From NCBI GenBank assembly GCA_050084515.1, contig CM114274.1:13640001-13704000 (forward strand): a stretch of 64,000 nt of DNA, read 5' to 3'. The position numbers and the translations under genes are program-made. The notes under the pieces are model-generated. The model did no database searches. It was not told where the DNA came from and saw only the letters and a list, made by a program, of their open reading frames with translations. Below, one piece after another: positions 54,455 through 64,000 of the stretch. Within the stretch, counting starts at the first letter, position 1, and each line of letters begins with the position of its first letter. The stretch is from Blasia pusilla. Taxonomy: Eukaryota; Marchantiophyta; Marchantiopsida; Blasiales.

Positions 54455-56569
54455 ATGCCCCCCCTAGCACTCAGCCAGGCGTTTCCGTCTGCACCTTTCG
54501 GTTTTGCAACGCAAAACCGGTATGGAGATCTTGAGCCTGAAACCAAAGGGTGGGGAATTGGTAACTCTTCCTCATTCTATCGCGTGGAAGGTTGGGGTGC
54601 TCCATACTTTCGTGTGAATGGCGAAGGGAACATCGCTGCCCGAACGCACGCTCGTGGCAGTTACTCTTCTGAGGAGATTGACATCATGCACGTCGTGGAG
54701 CGGGTTGTGAACGACGGCATGTCGTTGCCTCTTATCATCAGGTTCCCCGACATTTTGCGACACAGATTGTCGGCCCTCCATGGTGCATTTCAGCGTGGTA
54801 TCGCGCTCAATGGCTATGAGGGACGTTTCCAAGGTGTTTTTCCAGTGAAGTGCAATCCCGACCGGTACATCGTGGAAGACATCGTTCAGCATGGCAAGCA
54901 GTTTCGTTTTGGTCTGGAGGCAGGCTCAAAGCCTGAGTTGGTGATGGCGATGACAAGCATGTGCAAAGGCAGTCCGGACGCGCTATTAATTTGCAACGGC
55001 TACAAGGATGCTGAGTACGTGCGGCTCGCCCTCTTTGCCAGAAAGCTTGGCTTAAAATCAGTCGTCGTGTTGGAGCAAGAAGAAGAGGTGGACATTGTGC
55101 TTCAAGTAAGCCGCCAACTCGGTGTGCAGCCAGTGATTGGAATCCGTGCTAAACTTTGCACCAAGCATGATGGGCACTGGGGAGAGACCTCCGGAGAGAA
55201 GGGGAAGTTTGGCCTGAGTACGTCAGAAATTGTGGAGGTCGTTTCCAAATTGAGGCGAGCAGGCATGCTGGGATGCCTCCAGTTGTTGCACTTCCACATT
55301 GGTTCACAAATTCCGTCGCTCGCTCTTGTGGATGAAGGAGTAAGTGAAGCCGCCCATATTTTTTGCGAGCTTGAGCTCATGGGAGCGAATATGAAGTATA
55401 TTGATATCGGGGGTGGTCTCGGAGTCGACTACGATGGATCACATTCATCCACCTCCGAAATGTCTGTGGGCTACACACTGGATGATTATGCGGAGCATGT
55501 CGTCTTTGCCATCAAGGAAGCATGTTCACTTAAGAATGTGAAGAATCCTACTATCTCTTGTGAGAGTGGACGAGGGCTTGTTTCGCACTGTTCTGTACTT
55601 GTCTTCGATATCCTATCGGCTCGTTCCACCCCTTCTGACTCTCTAGATGATTTGGGGATTCCGTTGGAGATTGAAGGGCTGCCTAAGGAGCTGTCTGCAA
55701 CGTATGAAGAATTTTCCTCGAAGGTGAGGCATGGTGACTATGAAGGTTCTCTTGACCATGCAAGGACCCTGAAAATGGAGGGGATTCGACTCTTCAAAGC
55801 TGGTGTGTTCAGTCTCGAACGGAGAGCTATGATGGAGAAGCTTTTTGATATTGTTAACGGTCTTGTCATTCAAAGAGAGCAGCCAAGGATGAACTCTTTG
55901 ACAGCCTGTCCTGTGGGCAAGGGGCCTGACGTGCAGACAGCCACTTACCACATCAATCTTTCTATCTTCAAGTCCATGCCGGACAGCTGGGCTATCCGTC
56001 AGTTATTTCCAATTGTGCCCTTGCATCGCCACGACGAGGAGCCGTCAATCAATGCTGTACTTTCTGATCTTACTTGTGACAGCGATGGCAAAATATCCAC
56101 TTTCATTGGTCACGGCTGCGACACCAATCAGTCGGGCGTCTTGCGATTGCACATGTTGCAACCTAAAACGCCCTACTACCTGGGTATGTTTCTGGGCGGT
56201 GCATACCAAGAGGTTCTGGGAAGCATGCACAACCTCTTTGGATCACCTAACGTGGTGCATGTGGAGTTCAGCGACATAGGTTTCGAAATCACACGCTCCA
56301 TCCCTGGGCAGACTATCGAAGATGTTTTACGTATCATGCTACAAGATCCTCAAGCGATGATGGAGGACCTGAAAACTCGAGTGGAAGATTGTGCGAGTGC
56401 GGGCCGTTTCGGCAGCGAGTTCGAGGCTGATGTAGTAGGGCAATGCTTGAGTGGCAGCTTTGGTAGCTCCACCTATCTGTCCAATGACTACCGCGGGGGA
56501 TGTGCTTTCGCAGCCAGTAAGTCTAAATTGGGCTGCAGCACCGTAGAGCCGGCAAATTGGTGCACTTGA
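54455..56569 (+). CDS. ADC: Arginine decarboxylase, single exon, 704 residues
   Basis: Converts arginine to agmatine, the first step of the plant ADC route to putrescine and other polyamines. The protein is full length and of normal plant size. Landmarks: YRVEGWGAPYFRVN (residues 42-55), GVFPVKCNPDRYIVEDIV with the PLP Lys at 132, FGLEAGSKPEL, ICNGYKDAEY, TSGEKGKFGLS, LLHFHIGSQIPS (H279-Q285), the phosphate-binding GGGLG at 319-323, CESGRG at 369-374, and DLTCDSDGKI with the catalytic Cys at 541. This set defines the biosynthetic fold-III arginine decarboxylases. The ATG follows GGAGGAGAAC and is the only one giving the conserved N-terminus. Residues 1-40 look like a short, Ser/Pro-rich targeting-type extension, which would fit the plastid location known in some plants. 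The lack of introns is usual for plant ADC genes. The gene is intact and clearly less AT-rich than its surroundings. Confidence 0.97.
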   Translation: MPPLALSQAFPSAPFGFATQNRYGDLEPETKGWGIGNSSSFYRVEGWGAPYFRVNGEGNIAARTHARGSYSSEEIDIMHVVERVVNDGMSLPLIIRFPDILRHRLSALHGAFQRGIALNGYEGRFQGVFPVKCNPDRYIVEDIVQHGKQFRFGLEAGSKPELVMAMTSMCKGSPDALLICNGYKDAEYVRLALFARKLGLKSVVVLEQEEEVDIVLQVSRQLGVQPVIGIRAKLCTKHDGHWGETSGEKGKFGLSTSEIVEVVSKLRRAGMLGCLQLLHFHIGSQIPSLALVDEGVSEAAHIFCELELMGANMKYIDIGGGLGVDYDGSHSSTSEMSVGYTLDDYAEHVVFAIKEACSLKNVKNPTISCESGRGLVSHCSVLVFDILSARSTPSDSLDDLGIPLEIEGLPKELSATYEEFSSKVRHGDYEGSLDHARTLKMEGIRLFKAGVFSLERRAMMEKLFDIVNGLVIQREQPRMNSLTACPVGKGPDVQTATYHINLSIFKSMPDSWAIRQLFPIVPLHRHDEEPSINAVLSDLTCDSDGKISTFIGHGCDTNQSGVLRLHMLQPKTPYYLGMFLGGAYQEVLGSMHNLFGSPNVVHVEFSDIGFEITRSIPGQTIEDVLRIMLQDPQAMMEDLKTRVEDCASAGRFGSEFEADVVGQCLSGSFGSSTYLSNDYRGGCAFAASKSKLGCSTVEPANWCT

Positions 56570-59500
56570 GGAATATCAAGCGGTTAGATACCCTTTAAAA
56601 TAGAAGACTCGGTCTCATGTACTGTCCGACGATCGTCGTCAATTCTGTGTTTTGTCATATAGTATATGTTTGATTCGAAGTGCAGTTCACCGAGCTTCCT
56701 TCATGTATGGATTTTTTGGCGTGGCTTTATGTGGACTTTTGTAATCTGGGCCGTTGAGCCGCATCTGCTATGCGCTGCGTCCTTCTCGGCTACAGGAGTA
56801 ATGTTATAGATTACAGACAAATACGTATTATCAATAGGCGTGGATAAGTTGCGTGAGATGCACGTAAAAGACACATATATGTGCGAGTTCGGTAGCTTAT
56901 ATGGAGCCCGTGTACCAGACACAATGGAAATAATATATACGTCTGCGCTACCCTTTGTTCATTCTTAAATCTGCATGTGTCATTTTCCCCCTTTGTAGGG
57001 AACCTTAGCAATCGATTGCTCTGCATAGTACACACTATCGTGACCAGTGAAAAATGATCTGCGCTTGGTTGACTTGTAAAAGGGGCGCATTTCCCAATGT
57101 AGTGGTATGACTGACACCTGAGGAACGTAATGTTATCACTCGTGAAGAATGAAGGTCAAAGAGGAAGTTCCTTCAGGAAGGAATCTTTCGGTCCTGTCTA
57201 GCAGATAAGACATTTTCTTAATTTACAACTCTCTCAGGTTTGGGCCATTAGAAAAGTCCAAGCGTGTGCACTAGATTTTGATCGACGAGGAACAAAAAGC
57301 ACAATCGAAAGTAAATGACGCTGGTGTCGATTAAAGACTCGCAACGATTTGATATGCCGTTATAACCAGGGTCCGGCTAGGATACTCTTGGAAGTGGTGT
57401 AAACGGTCAGTCAGGCCGGTGAGTTTCTTTTATGCCGGCGGACCATTCGATACGAAGTACAAAAGACACCTCTTCGTTTCAATCATTTTTCGATCGAATA
57501 GACAGACGGAAATTTTCAACCCATGGTTCTCTCTCCCTGGACATTGGGCGGAAAAGAGGAGACTGCTTGGACCGGACGACATAACCTTCGTCAGGCCTGC
57601 ATGAATAATTCATGGTATGACGAAGGAAGTCCACAGGGGGGGAAATGGGTGCGTAGAAAGAAAATCGGCAAGTTTGCGGCTGGGCTACCGTCATAATTCG
57701 ATGTAGCTACGTGTCATAGTGCACCGAGCAAAGTCGGAGATTCTGTTCGTCATATCATTCGAGGTAGATATATTGCGCGACGGGGTGGGGGTACCAAGAG
57801 AAAGCAGAGAGGGTGAGAGGAACATACTCGTCGCCGATGGCTGATTTTCGAGCCCTCTGCTCTTCACTCGGTAGAATTATTTATTACTTAACTCAGGTTG
57901 TGTTCGACGCACGCAACCAAGGAAGCTTCGTTGTAATAATTTTTGAAGTTGGAATACTATTCGGTGATATCATTTGGTCTTTGTGGCCACATCATCTCTC
58001 GTTGCTCAGCTCGAGTTCAACGCACGCAAAGAAGGTCGAAAGGAGCTTTTTTTTGAAAATAAAATTTGTGCGTATTCTGTAAACTACACTGCACCATTCC
58101 ATGAATATTTCGAGGACCTGGTAAATCGGATATTCACTTTCCGATAAGCAAAGCGCGTTTAAGCGTAGTCGTCACGTAGTTACACTTGCATCAGAACGAC
58201 AAAATTAGACGGCCGTCAACATCGAAGCGTTCACAACCCTCCGAATGAGGAGAAAAAGCGACGAAGTGTTCCGTACCCGGAGTGAAGTCAGACATGAGTC
58301 ATCTACACTCGTCGAAAGTTCAGGTCCGCAGCCAGAAACGTTGAAAAGTCTTCTCCGCAACAAGACTGGCCCAATTGACAGTAGCCATCCGAATCAGATC
58401 GCATCTCGGGTCACTACTTGTGCTTACGCACTCCGCATAATCTCGTTGGGTCATTATTCACGATGATTATGTTGTTTCGTTCAACTACACTAGCGACGGG
58501 AGTGTCCTGCGGCGCATGCCTCTCCCGCTCCCGTACTCGGAAGTCTCGTCGACGGGGGCCATAGTTACACTTACGTCAGGCGCGTGCTCGTGTACACGGA
58601 CCATGGCGACGACATGTTCGGATGGCACCTGGAAGCTGAGCGGAGCCTTTCAAGGGCAGCGAAGGTGAGCGGTGATGTCACAGAAGCCCACCTGGCAGGT
58701 TCTCACTCCACACCGAACGCGAGTATGACGCGTCCATAGGACTCGAATGAATGAACGATCACTACTACACTACTGCTGCGTGTCAACGGATTGGAACTCC
58801 TTCTCCGACCACAACCATCCTGCGGAGAAACTCGACCGCCACCTGTCCGACGGCGACGTCCGCCCACACAGCTAATCGGCATCCTCGCGTGGAGAGTCAC
58901 CCGTTCTCTGCTCCTGATCGTGTCTCCGCCATATCATTTCTGCCACGGCGAATCCCCTACTGAACTCGTCGTGGACATGCGATGCGCTAGAGCACTCCAT
59001 GAGAATCCCTCATAATCTCGATTGCGAGTCTGGGAGCGTCCGGTTTATCGAGTTTAGCGGTATAAGTCTGTCAACGCCACAGAGGCCTCGTCGTTTTCGC
59101 CGCTGCAAATTAGGAGCACGGGTGCGTGGCAATAGGCTGTCCTCTTCCATCTGCCGTGCCGTTTTGTCGGGTGGGGACTGCTGCGCCGTGGAGCTTGGCT
59201 GACCATCGCCGGGGGCGAGAGAGGAGCTGCGCCACCAGTTCATCTCTCATCTTACGTCGAACGTTCCGATTCGTATCTCCATATCGGCGGCCCAAACTTT
59301 CTGCCGGATTCCCGCATCCGCGCTTCCATGCGACTACAGCGGTGGGATAGACTCGGGTGTAGGGCCGTGGGGATATCCAGTGAATGATTCGTAGGACCAC
59401 CGGTCTCATGTACCTGTATTCCGATTCAACGGATTTCACTCATGTCTTGAGATCCAACGGACGACTGTGACTCTAGGTCCGCACTCCACAGTTGAAGTCT

Positions 59501-59654
59501 CGGGCATGCCTTACGCCGCAAGTCTACGGAGGTCCCGTTACACGTTATTGTGACCGAACGCGCAGTGGCTGACAAACGTATTGGACTGCGACGTACCTCC
59601 GCTGTTCGGTCAGTCCGGGGATATTTGCAATCATAACTTTGTAGACGATCAATA
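56570..59654. other. No gene recognised
   Basis: Contains the 3' end of the arginine decarboxylase transcript (AATAAT near 56929 is a possible polyadenylation signal). Beyond that, 57.2-59.6 kb is GC-balanced, with short open frames in many registers (for example 59110-59439 minus) and no known motif. Confidence 0.3.
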
Positions 59655-59809
59655 ATCTTAACTATTAGGGGGAATGCCCCCTTCTTCCTCTTCTGGTCTT
59701 GTTGTGGGCTTCGGGTTTGACTTTTTGAATCCCCCTCTTTTGTATTTCCTATGGGTTTACCATCACACGTTTTTTTTGGAGTGCATCATTTTGATGATCT
59801 TAACTATTA
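59655..59809 (+). mobile_element. 5'-truncated 3'-end copy of the non-LTR element with target-site duplication
   Basis: 59668-59796 (129 bp) matches the 3' untranslated end of the full element at 42917-43046: GGGGGAATGCCCCCTTCTTCC, CCCCCTCTTTTGTA, GGGTTTACCATCAC and AGTGCATCAT. It is flanked by an exact 13-bp duplication ATCTTAACTATTA (59655-59667 and 59797-59809). This is the product expected of an incomplete reverse transcription from the 3' end. No poly-A tail. Confidence 0.88.
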
Positions 59810-59814
59810 TGGGA

Positions 59815-62800
59815 GACTGCCTTGTCCTTTCCCAAACCACATTTTCAGCCGATCATGGAGGTTCATGCGTTAAGGGTTTTTTGGTAAAATTTTGTAATCT
59901 GACAATTTAGGGTTTTATTGCATCCGCTGCAATATGTTTGAAATGGTCTTTTATAGACATCTTCGAATTCTGTGCTAGAGACGATTACGATTGTGATGAG
60001 GAACATCCGCTGATGAAGAGGCCCTCTCCTCCTCGAAGAATTGGAAGGCACCTTTTCGGGTTTTTGAGCTTTCGGGGACTCCGCAAAGTTAATTGTGTTT
60101 AGACGTTCTACCCAAATTAGAAACTCCGATCAGATAGAATGACCAGTTCAACCACATACTCGCTGAGCACTCAAGTTACGATTTACCTAATGAAACCATT
60201 TTACCATTGAGGCTTATTACGAAGTTTCATTCATGTGTCCAGACGTTAACAAGTATCTGTTCACTCTAGGAGTTCTCAGATCCTCACGCATGATATGATT
60301 ATAATGTTTCAAATAGCTTAGGCACAATCTCGCTCTACTCTTACAATCATTTGTGCTTCGTGCATTGTAGGTACTCCAAAGACTACGAGTAGCTCCTGTT
60401 GCAGTTCTGATTTTCGAGAAGCTCCTAGTTCAAGGCGCTCACTAAAGGCTTCCTCCATCAACTCCAAAGTCACCTCCTGTCTCCAATAGCTCTCGATTTG
60501 AAAGTTCCTCCAATTTTAGCTTCAGCTCCTGCATCTCCCGAATCACCTCTTGTCTCTTGCTCCTCGAATAGCTCCAACTCCCATGCGTGCAAACATTCTT
60601 TCACCACAGCTGCTAACAGATCCAGGCTGCATAAATACCAACATGGCAACTAGAATAACAACAAATTAATTAAGAAGAAGTCCACACAGGGGAAAGGAAA
60701 TACTATTGCCAAGGTCAATTTGTTGAAGAAGCATTACGGAGTAAAGAGTGTTGATCTCCAACCATTGGAGAGTTCCAAATAGTCTCCCATATCTCGGAAG
60801 GATTGTATTTTTCAGAGTAAATGGAAGAAGTCGCACTTTGGCGTAAGCCCTCCTTTGGCGACAAAACTCAACCCTGAGCATGCTCTAGGCTTTGAAGATG
60901 CGATAAAGGATTCTCTTCTTGATGGGGGAGAGCTTGTGTTATGAGACAAGGAATTTCTTCCTTAGCCAATCGAGGGCTTGGAAAAATATGTTCACCGAAG
61001 CCCCGAGTATCACCTTAGGAGGCCCAACAACCAAAGAGAATGCACATTCGAAGCAACCTCTACAAAAAAATGTATGAAAATACTACAGCCCAACGTGCAC
61101 GAGCATTGCTCATCTTCTCCAAGGAGGTCTACAAAAATCCCAAACATGCCAATCAATTCTACCCCACATCCACATGTGACTATAAAGACCCATCAAAAAG
61201 GGCAAAAGTGTGAAGGTGTGGAAGTTAGCATTCATACTATGCTCCAAGATTCATATTGGGAATGGAGTAGCAAACTTAACAAACATGTAAAGCTCACTCA
61301 GAGAATGAAATCTTTTCAAGGGAATAAAATCTTTGCTTTGGAACGATGTGTATGAATATCTACTTACCATATTTCTTCTCCCTATTGTAAAGTACTCAGC
61401 TCGAGTACTCTACGCTACTAACCAATCGACCACAAAAGCCTCAGACAAGAAGAAACCTTCGGCCACTCAGGGTAGAGAGTGAACAACGCTACTCTCAAAA
61501 GAAATACCGGGGTTGTAGAACATAGATACAGGAAGCAAAAATCTCTTAGTTAGAAATCTGGTAGAAAGTAAGGGGCTAATCAGAGAGTGGGTAATGAGAA
61601 AATGCACAGATTCAGCATTGCGTCTGCGGCTATAGAGAGTGAGCATCCACAACCCTAATAGTATGTGGAAATCATGAAGCTTTTTCCAGACTGTAGACCC
61701 TTCTTTCTAACCTTAGTGCATATATTCTTATATTTTCTTCTTTAAAGGCAACGTGGGAATGGAAGGAGATTGAATAAAATGAAGTAGATCTTGTTGTTTC
61801 TACTGTGATTCATTGGAAAACTTGGTTTGGTTTGAATTTATTCGCTATTTTTTTATCTTATAGATTCTAATTTTCTTTATTGGTTTTTAATAGGAAAGGA
61901 GAATATTAGAAGCCCCCCAATGAAGCCGGCTAGAGAGGTGACCTCCAACCGCACGGGTATGTATCCTTCTACATGCTCTCTTACAAGAATACAAATTTAA
62001 GGTTCTTATCAATATAGGCTTCTTTCTGGTTTTTGCAATTATGATCTTGTCTTTGTGGCTCCTTTTCTTGTATGCTCAGTGCAATTTCTTCATTGCTGTA
62101 AGAAAGAGTTTAGATTGTAAGGAAGAGTTCAGATCTTTCATACCATAGCTAAAATGATGCAAAAATAAATATGTTATGAATGAGTATATGATACATAAAG
62201 TTTTTGTATGTAGGGGTACTAAAGAAGAGAATGACTCAAGAGATTCTCTTGGAAAAGAATCTCAAAGGTGGTTTGCTTATGAAGCCATCTCCAATGAAGA
62301 AGAAGTCCAAATCCAAGGTGCATTCCGATTTTTGGGAGTGAAGGACGTGACAGCGAGCCTAAGTCAAGTGGGAGAAGGCAAAAAAAAAGAAGGTAATAGC
62401 CATGTCTCATGTCCATTCTAAAATATTTGTGATGTTTGAAAACTTGTTGCTATTTTTAATATGAAATCTTAAGTTATATGTGTGATTCGACAATGTAGAT
62501 TACAATCTAGAGTGCCTTGGAGCCCGAGTACAAGTTATGGCAAACCAATGAAGGAGACGATCCCCCACAACGAGTATTAGGTGATGCAATTGGAACAAAT
62601 GTACTTTGGATTGAATTGAACCTGAAGAAAAGATTAGAGTAATGCTTTTTCATTATTTCCTTCACTATTCTTGGAAATAGTGATAGCAAGGAGATTTTGT
62701 GACAGATCAAACACTTTAAAGTATAGTCTATTTTGCCTAAAATGATATGAACTCAGAAGCTTTCTAGTCATGGTTTGTGATCAAATACTTCATTTTTGTA

Positions 62801-63040
62801 AAATTTGGTTACTTCAAATATGACTTCAAGTTTTATGGGTGTAATTTTTAAGTTTCTGATTGTTAGGTATGAGATATGGCATAACTAACATCACAAGATA
62901 CTCCAAGAGTTCAGATCAACTGTGTCTTCAAAATTCAAAAATATGCCAATTATGGAGAGAGTCTTCGTAACTCTCTTCATGACTCACTGAAGAGAAAGAA
63001 TAACTATAGAATGTATTAATATAACTAGCATAATGGTAGT
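59815..63040. other. No gene recognised
   Basis: Plus frames 60978-61355 and 62176-62421 are open but carry no known motif. The second ends with an acidic and Lys-rich tail. 60360-60600 has a run of CTCC-rich words. Exons of an unknown gene cannot be excluded. Confidence 0.3.
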
Positions 63041-63045
63041 CATGG

Positions 63046-63870
63046 AGGAGTTATATGACTCATCACATCACTCCCACAGTCCTTGGATGTAAGAACAGAG
63101 TCATAAAAGAGGAGCATGACTCATCATATGACTATTACAAGTACTGCACATAGGAACATATAGTCATTGGGATTTATATGATTTTCAGTCATTGAAATAA
63201 ATATTCTCCACTCAATTAAGAGTTAAATGACTTACATGAATAACTTGGTTATCACTCATTAAATGTAATGTGATGACTCCATTTATGGCTCCGTTCTTAC
63301 ATCCATGACTCGGAATGACTAGTCATGACTTATCATGACTCACAGGAATAGCTTGGCTATCACTAATTAAATATAATTTCATGATTCTGTAATTCAAATA
63401 TTGATTTGACATGACTAGTCATGACCTATTTTGGCTGGTCACGACTCAAAATTAATGAACTTCCATTTAAAATAATGATTATTTGTGACTCATGGAATAC
63501 CACTAATGACTCCATCATGACTATATAATAAAAATTAGCGACCTATCATATGACCAGGTCCATGACTCAACAAGTCATTCTTTATGTATCAAATATGACT
63601 CACAATAAAAAAATTTAGTGTATCAGCTACGTCACTAATATGACGTGGATTACAACCATGTCCACATGTATATCGTAACACATGGACTAATTCTAGCATT
63701 TCCACCATGACTATAGTCATTGAAATTAAGGAAGTCACGCACACAATGACTCAAGTGATACTTAGTCATGAGAAAAAAATGACTTATCTTTTATGACTCA
63801 TATAGTCATCAATCACCATGAGTGATATCATGTATGATATGACTTCTTTGAGTCATATATTGAAGTCATA
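63046..63870. repeat. TGACT/AGTCA-dense block
   Basis: I count about 33 occurrences of TGACT or its complement AGTCA in 825 bp, many extended to CATGACTCA or ATGACTAGTCATGAC. A longer unit (AATAACTTGGTTATCACTCATT near 63239 and AATAGCTTGGCTATCACTAATT near 63347) recurs within it. It is a degenerate repeat, and the window ends about 130 bp after it. Confidence 0.8.
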
Positions 63871-64000
63871 AAAACACCAATTCCTTTAGTGGAAGGACTA
63901 CCACACCACGCTAGTGACATGGAAAAACACTATTTTAAGGTGTAAAACTTAACACATCAGTATAAGACGTGGACAAAAAGACAATATTTCTAGTTTTTAT

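Noticed and set aside
58703-59439. Several 60-109 codon ORFs on both strands
   Set aside because: Composition effect in a GC-balanced region; none has a known motif.

Overview
The window is nuclear DNA of a land plant, most likely a non-seed (moss-like) species. The evidence is a plant-type, intron-free arginine decarboxylase, a ten-exon aminotransferase gene with plant-sized introns, chromodomain-bearing Ty3 retroelements, and a heavy load of decayed repeats. There are no operons and no rRNA. The species assignment is inference from gene structure only.

Only two host genes can be read with confidence. On the minus strand, 43946-48777 is a complete ten-exon, 395-residue PLP-dependent class I aminotransferase (kynurenine/methionine aminotransferase type) whose first intron appears to be GC-AG. 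On the plus strand, 54455-56569 is a single-exon arginine decarboxylase of 704 residues (polyamine synthesis), preceded by a leader with short upstream ORFs.

The left part (1-16.5 kb) is a mosaic of broken multi-exon repeat genes. Two copies of one family face each other: plus strand about 0.6-6.86 kb, minus strand 11.13-7.94 kb. The plus copy carries what looks like a permuted DPPY-type DNA methyltransferase domain. A third unit (12.4-15.35 kb) ends in a SWIM-type zinc finger and may be Mutator-like. Between and inside these decayed exons lie arrays of a degenerate palindromic repeat, about 47 recognisable units in seven places, with 9-10 bp arms GCAACCCGTC / GACGGGTTGC. I cannot match these to any repeat I know.

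The 15.6-25.4 kb region holds Ty3 fragments: an intact integrase tail plus chromodomain, a minus-strand gag/protease piece, and a minus-strand element with an initiator-Met primer binding site, RT, RNase H and integrase, all broken. From 25 to 39 kb there is little recognisable coding sequence. It does hold several perfect hairpins (stems 16, 27 and 26 bp), a tRNA-Pro-like pseudogene, local tandem duplications and a 115-bp minisatellite.

A 3.94-kb GC-rich non-LTR retroelement (39109-43046) sits just downstream of the aminotransferase gene. It is bounded by an exact 13-bp target-site duplication. It has an N-terminal C2H2 finger, RT, and a C-terminal nuclease-like domain instead of an AP-type endonuclease. 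A 129-bp 3'-end copy of the same element, with its own exact 13-bp duplication, lies at 59668-59796. Another Ty3 remnant (gag to RT, plus strand) is at 49.7-52.0 kb. The right end (63.0-63.9 kb) is a block extremely rich in TGACT/AGTCA pentamers.
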